The notes: generated from the sequence alone by a model not told the origin. Shown: positions 1 through 15,149, counted from the first letter of the stretch. The stretch: DNA of 64,000 nt from Penicillium oxalicum (GCF_001723175.1 NC_064651.1:1054001-1118000); one strand, 5' to 3'. Numbers and translations are program-made.

Positions 1-635
1 AGAAAGTGGAGAAAAAGGAAACGTGGAGAGTGTCTATGTGGGGGAGCTGATATTGACAATTTGGGGTTCAGAGAAAAGAGAGTGGAAGTAAAAGTCAGAA
101 TGGAGCTAAACTCTCCTCCTATCAACATTCAATTTGTCAATTAACTCTCCCACCATTGATGGCGATAACGGTGGTGGACCGGACCACTTATGGACAGTAG
201 AACTGGGCCTCGGCTGAAGGACCTCCACTGGGTCTTTTTTTTTCCCGTGCAGGACACGCCCTGCGGTTGACATGGGTATGCTACAGTATATTTTTATGTA
301 TTTTGATTGCATGTACATGAACTGAAGCAAAGGACTTGTACTGCCACTTAGGTGGTGGCCATGTAAAACATGTACCTTGTCGGTAGATAACCAAGTACAC
401 TTCTACTCCACTTGGTCAAATGACAACCGTGGCATGACATCTCTGACCAAGTCTTGCTTGTTGCTTCCGACCCTCGCATGTATCAGTGCTTCCTTGTTCA
501 TGGATTAGCAATGGAGAACACCATGATGTCCGGCACATTGTCGACACTCGAGATATTGACCAGGAGCTCAACTCATAGCCCGTTCAATTCATCTCCACAC
601 ATCATTTCCCAAACAATTGAGAGAGGTGAGGTTCC
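1..635. other. Gene-free left edge, downstream of the carboxylesterase
   Basis: This stretch lies beyond the stop codon of the minus-strand carboxylesterase. It should hold that gene's 3' untranslated region. Short open frames here either lack an ATG or overlap the esterase's last exon in another frame. I see no repeat, RNA gene or recognisable protein. Confidence 0.6.
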
Positions 636-3239
<2,604 letters not shown>

Positions 3240-4587
3240 CCTGATAGATACGAAGTAATTTTTCAGTGTTTTTTTTCTGAACGATCCCACCTTGACATAC
3301 GTAGAGCTCGCAAGTCTGACTTTATAAAAAAAAAGCTGCAAGATAAAAAAGAAATCCATCATGCCCCGCCCACTACAATGACGCTCTACACGACGAACAA
3401 TTCTTCAGGAGAGACATATTCATCGATCTTCTTGCCAAGAAACAAACTAGAGACTGGAAAAAAGAAACTGTATTGATGGAAGAATTATGCCAATGACACG
3501 AGGTGGCACGACAAAAGAAGGACCTTCCTCATCTTGCATCTCCCTTAACCGTAACCGTCAGCTCGGGTCTCCATGGTCAAAGGCCTCTCACATGCTGGGA
3601 GCCCAACCTCCATGAAGTCAAGCACCTCCAAGAATCGGAAATCCTGGTATTCTTGCCATACAATTCCCCGAATCATGCGAGTGGGGAAAAAGTTGGACCG
3701 GCTAAAATCCGGGGTGAATTGAGGATTTCTCATAGGTGGATTAATCCCCGTGGGGGTTTTTGGCTCCGGGGGGGGCTTAGAAGGCGGGGTCTGCAGTGAA
3801 GAGAGTCGGTATTTCATCTCGAGACACATTTTGAGGAAGATTCACGAGTAAGAGTGCTTTCTCGTGCCGATCGTAGGATAGGGAATCGGATGCAGGGACC
3901 AGATCCTCGAGCTGGTTGTTCGGCGGGTCTTGACTTGATCTATTCCGTAGATAATCTGTTGAGGCATCACATACGCTACAAAGCTTTTGGGGTTGTTCTT
4001 TTTTTTACTGCCTTTCTCCTTTTTTTTTGGTTGCCATATTCCAGAGAAAGTGACTGGATCTCAACTTGTAGATGTGAAAGTATGGGAGAAGTGGTTGAAT
4101 AGAACACCGGAGCTGGAGTGGCTTTATCACTGAACTAAGGAGATGAAATTTGCAGGCTCACTCCACTGCACGTAGGGCTCGGATACTTAATGAACAAGTT
4201 GACCTCCTGCCGCCAAAGCCCGGGGCGAAACAGCCAACATGGGAAAGTATCCGAGTGAATCAAGGGGTATGGGTTCTTGCGTCAATAGAAATCTATATCA
4301 CTGTCCTTGGACAAACAAAGCAAGCGCCAATCGACGGAAGAAAGCAGACAAAAGTCTGTCTCATCCTCTATACACGCAGTTCCTGACTGGACACTCTGCC
4401 TCGATAGACGAGCCAAAAGGCCCAAAGCTGGTGACCATGGGAAGGGCAGACAAAAGTAGTCGCTCAGAAAATATGTCGCAAATGTTCAACAAGCAAGCAT
4501 CAGCGGAGAAAGAATGAAAACACGTATGGCACAATGAGCCCCGAATTCCAAACGCACATCTGGCGATGCCTTGACCAACGACGCCGA
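3240..4587. other. Intergenic: esterase promoter and LysM gene 3' region
   Basis: Both flanking genes are on the minus strand, so this 1.35 kb holds the esterase promoter and the end of the LysM transcript. A TATA-like palindrome lies near 3321. A G-rich patch around 3749-3786 is low complexity. The short open frames here match nothing I recognise. Confidence 0.6.
3321..3328 (-). promoter_or_regulatory. TATA-box candidate of the carboxylesterase
   Basis: The octamer TTTATAAA sits about 82 bases upstream of the esterase ATG at 3239, followed by an A/T run. Placement fits a fungal TATA element, but it is inferred from position only. Confidence 0.4.
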
Positions 4588-6513
4588 TCAGTCGTCCTTG
4601 GCTCGCCCCTGATCTGCCCTCGATCCCAGATCGAGACCGGTTGCGCGAGACCTGCTCGTCGCAACAGCCGAGGGTCCTGTCAATCGATAGGACGAGGATG
4701 TGGAGCTCGGGACTGGCTCTCCCCGCCGAGAAGAAAAGGTACCTCGAGAAGTGGAGGGGGACGGACGATGATCTTCAGGCGCGTCGTCCAGCTCGATCAG
4801 ATCTCCAAGCCCCCAAAGACCACGACTGCGGCCGGCTGTTCGGTCACCTGGGGAGCCGGACCCTTGTTGGAGCTCATTGATCCCGGCTTTAGTGCGAGTC
4901 GCGACCTTTCGAATCCAGCCTTCGACAGCCCCGCCAATAGCCCCGCCAATGTTTTCCAGGCCAGTGGATGTATTGGACGTGGTCGTGGACTCAGACCCAA
5001 ACGAAGACCGTCGAAGATTCTCGGGCATCGGAGGGGGCACCAAGTTCGGCATGTGTTGGGAAACAAACTTACTCAAGCCATCCAAGGCAGGCCCCGGTGC
5101 GGTGGAGGTCCGATCAAGTGTGCCAACACCGGTCCCAATCAAATGCACACTGCTGCTCCGACGGCGGTGTTGCGGCCGGACGGGCTTCGATTGACCGGCT
5201 TGACGCGAGGGAGCACGAGGTGAAGCGTCATCGACGGGAGGAGTCTGGAGAGCGTGAAAGGACTGCGCACTCATTGGCTCTCTGAACGGGTCGTCTTGGA
5301 AAGGCTCCTCGTCGGTATAGGATACAGATTTCCGACGTGTACGGGGGAAGAAGCCCAAGGCTTTGCGTGGCACTCGACCAATTTGAACTGGGGCCTGAAA
5401 CCCGTCAATAGTCACCCAAGACTCATGCTTCCAGATTTGATTGCGGTCTGTTTCCGACGGCGTTGGTGCCTGCAAATTCGACACAGAGCCATTCATGGGG
5501 TTGTTGACTGGCGTGATGGAGCTCCCAGTGGCGTCTTCTGAACCAAGAGTCATGAGATCTTCCTGTGGAGGCGCAATAGGCCTGCCTTTCACGCTACAGG
5601 CATCGACTGGAAGGAGCACCGTCTTCCTACTTTGGATGTTGTCATTGGGCCAAAAACCGTTCGCCTTGCGAAATATGGCGGGCTGGCATCCATATTTGAT
5701 TGTCACTCCGGTAATACTGTCGCTTGCTTGGACCTGGTGTATATACGCGAGGGCGTCTTCCTCGTGGTCTTGATCGAGGGGTTGGCCAAAGTAATCTCCA
5801 GAGTCCCGCCGCTTGTGACGGAAAGCAGCGCTCGTGATGGGATCGGATTCTGCAAGGAGAAGCGCTTCTCGCTTTTTGGCTTGCACCAAAGCCTGGCGTT
5901 CCTCTTGGGTCCCGGTCCCAATCTCGGAATTGTTTGGTGCTGATGGGCCCCATGCGGTCGGCGTGGACCGGGGAATACTTCGGTGATATACATCTGACCG
6001 CGAGGGTTTCCTCCGCGAATGGCTCTTCGACCCAACATTGGTCGCATTGCGGCCCGTGTCGCTACCTAGCACCGAGGATGCCAAATTCTGCAGGGAGGAC
6101 CACGACGAGTCCAGAAAGTCTGCAGCGCCCTTCGAAGACGAGGAGTTTGCAAATTGATGCCAACTTAACGTCGATGATTCTTCGCTGCGGCTTCCGTTGA
6201 CGGATTGCGTAACGCGCGAGGGGTGTTTCATTGGCAGTGGGGAGCTGCCGCGAGACAGGAGCGGCGACGGACTGGGACCTCGAGATCGCGCGGCTCCCAC
6301 ATTCGCTGAGAGGGTCGTCGATAGACCCGACGTGAACGGCTGGGAGTCAAGGTGTGAATAGTTATCATCGCTGGTGTTGGTCCCTCCCTCCTCATCCTCA
6401 ACGAACGAGACCAGTCGGCGAGGGCGCGATCGGACCGCGGAGGTAGAGGTAGTGCCTGCGCTGAAAGGGAGGGAGCTCCGGGAAGCATTGACGTAGCTGT
6501 TTTGAGAACTCAT
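4588..6513 (-). CDS. Intracellular LysM-domain protein
   Basis: A single long exon encodes about 641 residues. A LysM domain lies near residues 254-303 (counting from ATG 6513), recognisable by the stretch YIHQVQASDSITGVTIKYGC, the following KANGFW and the closing LLPVD. There is no signal peptide. The rest is Ser/Pro/Thr-rich, low complexity and probably disordered, with basic SR/RS-like patches. The arrangement (cytosolic, one LysM, long disordered flanks) resembles the eukaryotic LYSMD1/2 group rather than secreted chitin-binding LysM effectors. Ligand and role are unknown. An in-frame ATG at 6555 would add 14 residues; the inner ATG is chosen because the extra residues look non-coding, but this is uncertain. 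Confidence 0.85.
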   Translation of the reverse strand: MSSQNSYVNASRSSLPFSAGTTSTSAVRSRPRRLVSFVEDEEGGTNTSDDNYSHLDSQPFTSGLSTTLSANVGAARSRGPSPSPLLSRGSSPLPMKHPSRVTQSVNGSRSEESSTLSWHQFANSSSSKGAADFLDSSWSSLQNLASSVLGSDTGRNATNVGSKSHSRRKPSRSDVYHRSIPRSTPTAWGPSAPNNSEIGTGTQEERQALVQAKKREALLLAESDPITSAAFRHKRRDSGDYFGQPLDQDHEEDALAYIHQVQASDSITGVTIKYGCQPAIFRKANGFWPNDNIQSRKTVLLPVDACSVKGRPIAPPQEDLMTLGSEDATGSSITPVNNPMNGSVSNLQAPTPSETDRNQIWKHESWVTIDGFQAPVQIGRVPRKALGFFPRTRRKSVSYTDEEPFQDDPFREPMSAQSFHALQTPPVDDASPRAPSRQAGQSKPVRPQHRRRSSSVHLIGTGVGTLDRTSTAPGPALDGLSKFVSQHMPNLVPPPMPENLRRSSFGSESTTTSNTSTGLENIGGAIGGAVEGWIRKVATRTKAGINELQQGSGSPGDRTAGRSRGLWGLGDLIELDDAPEDHRPSPSTSRGTFSSRRGEPVPSSTSSSYRLTGPSAVATSRSRATGLDLGSRADQGRAKDD

Positions 6514-7596
6514 TCCTGTCAGTACGGTCTTGTGGAAGTGACCTTCCAAAGACACAAGGCAAAGTCTCCCTTGTGGACTGTGGGTGTGGTGCCAAGGCAG
6601 CTGATTGCCATCAGTGGTGTCTTGGGACCGTAGGAGTGACCCTAGTCGTCATCCACTGGGCGTGTCGCATGCGTGGCCTCAGCACTCAGCCGAGACGATC
6701 GAGTTAATCATGAACAGGACCCCACTGTGATATTGCTGTTCGATAAGAGCAAAGTGAATCTCTGCAAAAGGGGCTTGAAGGTGTCGGGTAATCCTGGAAT
6801 ACGAGCGGCCCTTTGAATCTTTTGTTAGGGGACAATTGTAGAGTTGCAAAGTCGTGGAGATGGTAGGTGACGCTTGCGACCCACTCAGGTAGTTCACGGT
6901 GGGTGTCTATTCAGCGACGATGATTCCAAAAAGAGCCAGGACAATGTCTGGCAGCTTGCATAAGCATAAGCAACCCATATGCAAGGATGAAAAAAAATGG
7001 CCCAGGGATTTGACCTGGTGTACTCTACAGGGGATGATAAAATTGAAAATCAATCACCGCCAAGGAGCGTGGGTGGAATTCTAGCAGACAATAATAGTCG
7101 ACCGATCGGCAGGTGACCTCGCCCGCCTTGGGAAGTCGTGGTACGTCACCTTACCGGAGGGTTGAGACCGATCCAGCTGTCACAGCACCTAGATATGGAA
7201 CAAACCAAAATGTCAAATGGGGATACAATAGACATTTGCATGAAAGAAATCCACAATGGTCGTGGCATAGATACTATCAAAGCCAAGTCTGTGGTGCATT
7301 CAGTTGTTGAAGTGCCCGCCACGAAAGGTGGACGTGCGTTTCGCAAAGTTCTATTCACATCAATCGCGTCAAAATTTGCTAAATACCGTCTCTCCAAGGC
7401 GCAGAAGAAGAGATCCAAAGCCTGGCATATTAATCTATACAGAATTCCAGAAGCTAAAATTTGTGAGATGGAAATCACCGGTCAACTCGAGAATTGGCTG
7501 CCGAGGACATGATTGAGATGAGAAGAGAAAAGAAAGAAAGAGAGAAAGCAAGGCCTCGGACAGCAGCTTCCTATTAAATTGCAATGACCATGCACA
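6514..7596. other. Intergenic between LysM gene and msp1
   Basis: This region carries the promoter of the LysM gene and the 3' end of msp1; both are on the minus strand. An open frame at 7138-7512 on the plus strand begins with GTG and matches no family I know. I see no other structure. Confidence 0.55.
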
Positions 7597-8930
7597 TCAT
7601 TCCGGCGGCTCAATCATGCCAGCAGGACGAGCTTCAGATTCCGAGGCGATCTCGTCTTCAGTGGCCCACTCCTCGTCTTCTTTCCCCGCCATTTTCTCGG
7701 TCGATGTGGTTGATGGTGGGGACGATCGAGAAATTATTTTCATACCACCAGCGCGCGCGAAAAAGTCTTCTGTTCGAAGACCACGAACCTCGCTTGGATC
7801 GACGGCTGCTATTTGTGTCCCCTCGGCTTTCTTCTGCCGAATCAACTCTCGAACGGGTCCCATTGCAGCATCCCGACAGGCTTCCTTAATATCACTACCC
7901 GACATGCCCGCCATGGACTTCACTAAGAAGTGTAGATCAAAATTGTCCCGGTCAATCTTTGTATCCTTCAAAATTAGACTGAGGATTCGGAGACGCTGCT
8001 GTGCAGGCGGAAGCGTGACCGGGAACTTCTTTGGCATCCGGCGAAGAATGGCCTCGTCGATATCCTGCATGCGATTGGTGGCTCCAAGCACAACGATACG
8101 TTGTGGTTCACCAGTCGAATTGGCCGAGGTGAGACCATCCCAATGCGTCATGAATTCCGCTTTCACCATCCCGCTAGCTTCATGTTCGCCACTTCTTCTT
8201 GTCCCCAGGACAGCGTCAATCTCATCAATAAAAACGATGGCCGGCTGAAGCTTGCGGGCCAGCGAAAACACGGCGTTCACCAATTTATTCGAGTCCCCAT
8301 ACCACTTCTCCGTCAGTGTCGAGATGTGCAAATTGATGAAACAAGCACCGCTCTCCGAAGCCAATGCCTTGGCGAGCATGGTCTTGCCGCAGCCAGGGGG
8401 CCCGTAGAGAAGAACACCGGATGGTGCGGTCAGGAGGGAGGATGTTGAGGAGTAGAGGTGAGGCATAGTCAATGGATAGATCACCGACTCCTTGAGTTCC
8501 TCGATAATGTGATCAAGGCCTCCGATGTCCTCAAAGGAAACATTGATGTCCTCCGGCGCGACCACGTCCATGGCAACTGCTTGTTCATATTGGTTCAAAG
8601 TCAGCTCGCCTCTCCGTTGGCGGCGACCTTTCTTTGAACTTCCTCCACGGCTCGTTTCGTCGTCTGATTGATCTCCGCCGTCAAGTCGGCGAAGAATGGC
8701 GGCGGACTTTTGGCGTTGTTCCTCCTTCTTTTGGCCCTCCGGGTCAAATTCAAGGCGTGATAGAAGATAGCGAATAAGGAAGTACGCCGAGGCAGACTAG
8801 CAGGAGTACCTATCAGTCCTGTTTTAAGTACCTATATGAAAGTATTCAAGTTCTTGTAGCTCACCGTTCCAGCAACCATCACTAATTCCTGGAGGAAGCT
8901 TTGCCAGCGGCGACCGCCTGATGAAGCCAT
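7597..8930 (-). CDS. msp1: Msp1/ATAD1-type membrane AAA ATPase
   Basis: Msp1 is an outer-mitochondrial and peroxisomal membrane AAA ATPase that extracts mislocalised tail-anchored proteins and clears stalled import substrates. Two exons (8930-8865 and 8796-7597, 68-base intron) give 421 residues, close to the family norm. The first exon and start of the second encode the N-terminal membrane anchor (VMVAGTSASAYFLIRYLL). The AAA domain has Walker A GPPGCGKT at about residues 154-161, Walker B IVFIDEID at about 209-216, and the sensor/arginine-finger block ATNRMQDIDEAILRRMPKKF. The acidic C-terminal tail after residue 390 is variable. It is transcribed head-to-head with the csm1-like gene from a 333-base shared promoter. 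Confidence 0.93.
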
Positions 8931-9263
8931 GATGATGACAGTGAGGAGTTGGCGCGACTATTCAACAAGAAGATCTGGGCGCAAACAGCTCGGAAACAAG
9001 ATACCGAATGTCAAGAGAACAACACACGGAATGCTTTCGCGATCTAAACAGCGTGAAGTCCAAATTTCAAGAAAGTGCCGAGATCTGTCTCGGGCATGGA
9101 AAGATGTGGCGCAAGATGGCCCTGTGGCACGGAATGTCACATGTCACATGGCTGCTGCCGAGCGAAGGCGGAGAATTGTTGTGGTTCGCGGAGCGGCGCG
9201 TCGGATAGTCCAGAGTCCAGACCCATTCGCATTAGACGGATTCTCCAGAACAAAACTACAACA
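8931..9263. promoter_or_regulatory. Shared divergent promoter of msp1 and csm1/pcs1
   Basis: Only 333 bases separate the two start codons, so both promoters and both 5' leaders must fit here. A tandem repeat TGTCACATGTCACATG at 9135-9150 contains two overlapping CACATG E-box-like hexamers. No TATA box is evident. Confidence 0.6.
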
Positions 9264-10959
9264 ATGCCCAAACGAAAGGCCGTCTCCAAACTGTCAGGTT
9301 TGGTTAGCTCCGACGATGAAGATCTGATGCAATTCTCTGAAAATGAGACTGTCCCACAACAAGCGCCTCAAGACGAGCCTCCCGCAAAGAGACGGAGAGG
9401 CCGACCACCAAATTCATCTGATGATAAGGCCCCTGCAAAAGGTCCTTCTGCGCCAGCAAAACGACAGGCGCTCCCTGAAATAGCCACTGAAGAACACCTG
9501 GAAGAAGCACCGGGGCCCTCAAAGCCAGTTGGTCGTCGCGGTCGACCCCGCGCAGCCAGTCGCGACCCGGAAATGGTCGCATCGCAGACACGGGCTGCCA
9601 CGAAATCCAAAGCTCCAGATCCCGTACATGAAGGCGATGAAGACGGGTCCTCAGCTGCCTCCGAAGAAGAGAAATATGAGAAGACAACAAGAGCTGGCAG
9701 ATCTGCAGCGACGGCAGCACGTGGGCGGGGAAGAGGTCGAACGGCAAGCGTTGCCAGGCCTTTGCAAATGGACGGAGAATTTGAATACACACCCACCCGT
9801 GCGATCACACAAAAAGAAGAGAGGTTATCTGTAAAGGGTCAAGCGCAACAAACCGATGGGGCCGCCGACGATCTTGTAGAGGAATCTATGCTGGAAAGCG
9901 AGCAGCAACCTAATGCTCATGGGGCATCATCCGCGGTGCATAACGCTAGGGCGCGACTTGCCTCGCTGAAAAATCGCGATTTTTCTCCAAGTAAGCGGAA
10001 ATCCGGGGCTTCAAGTGAACACGGTGGTGATCCAGAGTTGAGACGTAAGATTGGTGAGATCACCAAGAAACACGATGCGCTGGAATCCAGGTACCGCAAT
10101 TTGCGGGAAATTGGGCTTGTAGAAGCGAACTCCAACATGGAGAAACTCCGCAAACAATGCGAGAGCATCACTACTGGTATGATACTGCCCTTCCCTCCCA
10201 ATCATCACCTGAGCTGTGGAGTCGACTAAACAATCCGTGGTGCAGCATCGAACGAACTCATTGCATCGCTCAGGTTAGAGCTGGACGCACAGCGAGCTCT
10301 TGGCCTTCAGAGTCGTACTTTACAAAAGCAATTGAAGGATCGGGATGCAGAATTGTCTCGACTTCAAGTGCAGGCAGATGAGGCACGGTCTCAACTTGCC
10401 TCATCCCAATCCGAAATCAAGGCATTGCAAACAAAACTCGCCGCTGCACGCAACACGGCCGCTAGCCTAGAAGCAAGCAAGGTTCCTGGAAGTGCCATGA
10501 AGGGAGGCCTCGCCAACCGTGCCTCAGCAGCTGCGAGTGCTGAGGCTGCCCAGGTAGCCCAGTTGGCCCAGTTGAAGGAGGATCTGTACACAGATTTCAC
10601 TGGGTTAATTATCCGGGACGTCAAGAATCGGGAGACCGATCATCTATACGATTGCATCCAGACTGGTGTCAACGGGAGTGAGTACCATCATATGATTAAG
10701 TATTTCTCTTTGATCATTGCTAATGTATGCACTCCTAGCCCTTCACTTCAAGCTTGCCATCCCCAAGGTTGCCAGCTCGGAATACGAGCAGGCCGAATTT
10801 CAGTACCTGCCTTTGCTGGACCCGAGCCGTGATCGCGAACTTGTCAACATTCTACCCGACTTCCTGACGGTGGACATCACTTTCAAGCGCGAGCAGGCTT
10901 CCAAATTCTATACGCGGGTGATCGATGCTCTCACAAAGCGCCGGGCGAGCACATCCTAA
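9264..10959 (+). CDS. pcs1: Csm1/Pcs1 monopolin-type chromosome segregation protein
   Basis: Three exons (9264-10176, 10246-10677, 10739-10959) give 521 residues. The C-terminal globular domain starts near residue 420 (DLYTDFTGLIIRDVK onward) and matches the Csm1/Pcs1 family. That family forms the monopolin complex at kinetochores and, in yeast, also acts in the nucleolus. In front of it is a coiled coil (about residues 265-400), split by the first intron. The N-terminal third is disordered and basic, with AT-hook-like motifs (RRRGRPP and RRGRPR) and a GRGRGR run, suggesting DNA or nucleosome contact. The start is the ATG opening MPKRKAVSKLSG; upstream in-frame ATGs lie in the divergent promoter and look non-coding. 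Confidence 0.85.
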
Positions 10960-11845
10960 TTGATGCCGCGTATGTATATACCCTTGTCCTAGCTTTTTGC
11001 ATATGCCACCTCTTTCTTGTACAGTGAAATCAAAATGGAGACCGGTAAAAGGCTGGGCCGCATACATGGCTCCCATAGAAACCCGCCGGTTCCCCTCGGG
11101 GCCATTAGATCCTACTAGCTGCGGGCCTTTGGAAAGCTCCCATCTGATGCTGGATCTGTTTAGCGTAAAATCTTGGTCGAGTTATATCTGCACGAACCTA
11201 GAGGAAGTACTACCTGCCTTGATCCCTTGATCAATCCCATTGGCTAAATAGCCGCTCGCGAATCTCAGGACTATGCATGTCTCCTTAGATTCCGCTGGCA
11301 CAATTCAGTGGAACGGGATGCAGCTCACGGTGAGTTGTCCCTTCATTGCCTTAGGTATAGGGCAAAGGTAACTTTACCCAAGGCGATTTACCATGTATAT
11401 TGAAAGCTGCTCTGACATTCGGACAGCTCATCGTATAAGTTTCCATGTAATTGCACAACCACCTTTTGCTGATGGTTCTCATGACTATTCAGTATCTGTC
11501 GCTATGTAAAGTCGCTCCATATGCCTCAATCCAATTGTTGGATGATTTAATTCAGGGACAAGGAGCTGCCAAGTGGGTCCCGCCGAAGGTTCTGCCGTGC
11601 CTGGTTCTCGGCCCGTGATTGGCCCTCACCGCCCCCCGTCCGCAAGTTCCCCGATGCGTTTCCACCTAAAGTGGTGTAATTGCGATCGAGTCAACTGTAT
11701 CTCGTAGAGGGTCATGTCTGCCCCTTTTTGATTCTTTGTTTCCTCCTCCTTTACCTGCTTGGCCGGGTACTGGATTCTTTAATTTTGCCTCTATTTACCT
11801 CTTCCGTCACTTTCACCGGCATCGCTGCGACCAAGCCACAGGACT
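10960..11845. other. Intergenic between pcs1 and mcd4
   Basis: Tandem genes flank this 886 bases, which should hold the pcs1 3' untranslated region and the mcd4 promoter. The last 200 bases before the mcd4 ATG are pyrimidine-rich, as is common for fungal transcription starts. Nothing else stands out. Confidence 0.55.
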
Positions 11846-14800
11846 ATGGCGCGTCTCGGCCGCGTAGGGTTCTTGGCCCTCGCGGTGGTCTTCCACCTCA
11901 TCTATACATATTCGATTTTCGATATCTATTTTGTTAGCCCCATCGTGAGTGGTATGCGCTCATATGGTGTTAACCGTCCTGCTGGAAAATCTGCACCCGC
12001 ACAGCGACTCGTTCTCTTCGTTGCCGATGGCCTGCGCGCCGACAAAGCCTTCCAAGCATTCCCCGACCCGTCTCCCGATGCCCTCGCGCAGCCCTCCGAG
12101 GACCCAATCCGTCTGGCGCCATTCATTCGATCGAAAGTTCTGTCACATGGAACCTTTGGCGTATCTCATACCCGTGTGCCCACAGAGTCACGGCCTGGCC
12201 ATGTTGCCCTCATTGCGGGCTTGTATGAGGATGTGTCATCTGTCACGACAGGCTGGAAACTGAACCCTGTGAATTTCGACAGCGTCTTCAATCGCAGTCG
12301 CCATACATGGAGCTGGGGAAGTCCGGATATTCTGCCTATGTTCAAGGAGGGAGCGGAACCCGGCCGTGTGGATGCCGAAATGTATGCGGAAGAAGCCGAG
12401 GACTTCAGCCAGGACGCCACACATTTGGACACCTGGGTTTTCGATAAGGTTCATGAGTTGTTTGAATCAGCGAAAAGCGATCCAGAGCTGAATCGAAGAT
12501 TGCGGGAGGATAAACTCGTTTTCTTCCTCCACCTCCTTGGGTTGGACACCACGGGTCATGCGTTTAGACCGTACTCTAAGGAGTACCTCAACAATATCAA
12601 GGTCGTGGATAGGGGCATTCAAGCCGTAAGCAAGCTGATGGAGGACTTCTATGGCGATGACAAGACTGCATTTGTCTTTACTGCCGACCATGGCATGAAT
12701 GACATGGGCAGCCACGGCGACGGTCACCCTGACAATACACGTACGCCTCTTGTTGCGTGGGGGTCTGGTGTTGCAAAGCCCGAAATCACCATGAACGGCG
12801 TCGCTCCAGGACATGATGACGGATTCTCGTCAGATTGGGGATTCGACCAGGTCCAGCGGCATGATGTCGCACAGGCAGACGTCGCCGCTCTGATGGCGTA
12901 CTTGGTGGGCGTGGACTACCCTGTAAATTCAGTCGGTCAATTGCCGTTGAATTATATTGACGCGAGTCCTCAAGAAAAGGCCCGCGCTGCGCTCGCGAAC
13001 ACGCAAGCGGTGCTTGAGATGTATCGTGTGAAGGAAGCGCAAAAGAGAAATGCGGTGCTCCGTTACGTACCCTTTGAGCCTCTCTCCGGGGATGGCGAGA
13101 CTTCAATTGAAGGGCGCTTCGCGAATCTTGAGACACTAATCTCAAACGGCGACTACGAAGACGCAATTGCCCTGTCTTCTGAGCTCTTGACACTTGGCCT
13201 TGACGGTCTGCGCTACCTACAAACATACGACTGGCTGTTTCTGCGCACTGTGGTTACTTTTGGCTACTTGGGATGGATCGCATATGCTTTGACCACAGTC
13301 ATTGACTTGCATGTCTTGCATGGCACGACCGACTCCAACCGCACCACGGCCAGTATCTCCTTCTTTTCAGCAGTCTTGGCCGCTCTTTTCTCCGTGTTCC
13401 TCTACCAAGGCTCCTCGTGGAGATACTACTTCTACGCATTTTTCCCTGTCTTTTTCTGGGAGGAGGTCTTTGCCCGACGTAAGGCGTTGACTGCTGGTCG
13501 TCAGATCCTGCTCGGCCATGTGCACTCATTTTCTGGGTTTCTCGCCTTTGGTCTTCAAGCTTTGGCGTTCGTTGGTGTTCTAGAAGCTCTGGTATGTGCT
13601 CAGAAAATTCCATCCGACGTCTGTCTGTGTGCGGGCAGAACTAAGGCCACATCAGGTTCAATCTTATTTCCATCGTGAAATTTTCACCATCGGGTTCGGT
13701 CTAGGGGCCCTGTGGCCTGTGTTTTATGGCTTCAGGTTCATCCGCGAGCATGCTCTTCTGACTGCAACGTGGGCCCTCGGGTGCTCTTTGATGAGCATTT
13801 TCACGCTCCTCCCAGTCCTAAAAGTGGAAAACTTGGACACCATGTGAGTCAACAACCAATGGAATGTGGCTCAATATCATCTGTCCTAACCTAGCTCCAG
13901 TACCTTTGGCGGTCTTATTATGTTTTTGACAGGTGTTCTCTATCTTCTTTTCGAGGATTCGATCCTCGATCACGGCAAAGCAGGTTCAAAGGCCTCGAAG
14001 CCGACTAGTGGCTCACGAATTATCGTGGGACTGCAGGTACGATCCTGTCTCCGAATCTAAGGATAAAGTGCAGAGGCTTACACTGTCGATATTTCAGGTG
14101 GGGATGGTGCTTCTCGCCCTGATTGTGACTCGCTCGAGCGTGGTAGCTTTACAGGCCCGCGAGGGCCTCCCGTTGGGCAACCAGGTCGTAGGCTGGTTTG
14201 TGCTTGGTAGGCTCTTCACACCCCTTTCCAGGTCTCAAGCGCTGGCTGATTATCTTTGCTAGTGGCATCACTATCTCTGCCGTTCTTCCACCGATTTTGT
14301 CCCAACAGCAACTACCTCCATAGGCTCATGGTCATCTTCTTGACCTTCTCGCCGACTTTTATCATCCTGACTATCTCATGGGAGGGTCTCTTCTACTTTG
14401 TGTTCTGCATGACTCTGGTGACATGGGTTCGTCTTGAGCACGCCGTCTATGTTCATACTGCAGGTTCCGCCCCCCACTCGGTGAAGACCGTCAACAATGG
14501 CTCAGCGGCGAGCCCAGAAGCGGCATCAAATACCACCACCACAACGGTCGATGGCCAATCGTACAGCTACCGTGCGCTAACCCTTTCTGACACCCGTGTT
14601 GCGTTGTTCTTCTTCTTTCTGCTTCAGTCAGGCTTCTTCAGCACTGGAAATGTGGCCTCGATCTCTACCTTTTCACTCGACAGTGTCCGCCGACTCATCC
14701 CCATCTTTGATCCCTTTGCCCAGGGCGCCCTTTTGCTCTTGCAAATCCTTATACCCTTTGCTATTATTAGTGCCAATCTGGGAATCCTCAATCGTCGCCT

Positions 14801-15149
14801 TGAGGTTGCACCCAGTGCACTGTTCATGGTCGTGATGTCCATCTCGGACGTGATGACCCTCAATTTCTTCTACATGGTACGAGATGAGGGCTCGTGGCTG
14901 GACATTGGCATGACAATCAGTCACTTCTGTATTGCTAGTGCGCTCTGTACATTTGTTGCTGGGTTGGAGTTCCTAAGTGAGCAGTTTGTCAGTGGTGTTG
15001 ACTTCAGCGACACCGCTGCAGGACTCGGGGCGGCTGTTGTACAGGCAGTGGCCGACTCTGCCGCATGTGGCCATGAAAACCTTGCCGAGACCGACCAAGA
15101 GAGCAAGAACTCTCGTGACCGGAAGAAGAAGGGTGTCGAGACCCAGTAA
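11846..15149 (+). CDS. mcd4: GPI ethanolamine phosphate transferase 1 (Mcd4/PIG-N)
   Basis: Mcd4 adds ethanolamine phosphate to the first mannose of the GPI anchor in the endoplasmic reticulum; it is essential in yeasts and needed for cell-wall assembly. Five exons (11846-13591, 13656-13843, 13895-14036, 14098-14206, 14263-15149) give 1023 residues. Residues 4-30 form an N-terminal membrane anchor. The lumenal catalytic part has the alkaline-phosphatase-like metal motifs LFVADGLRAD and FTADHGMNDMGSHGDGH. From about residue 460 onward the protein is a series of membrane helices (the PigN domain), and the introns cluster there. The C-terminal tail is short and Lys-rich (SRDRKKKGVETQ), in keeping with ER retention. 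Confidence 0.95.
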
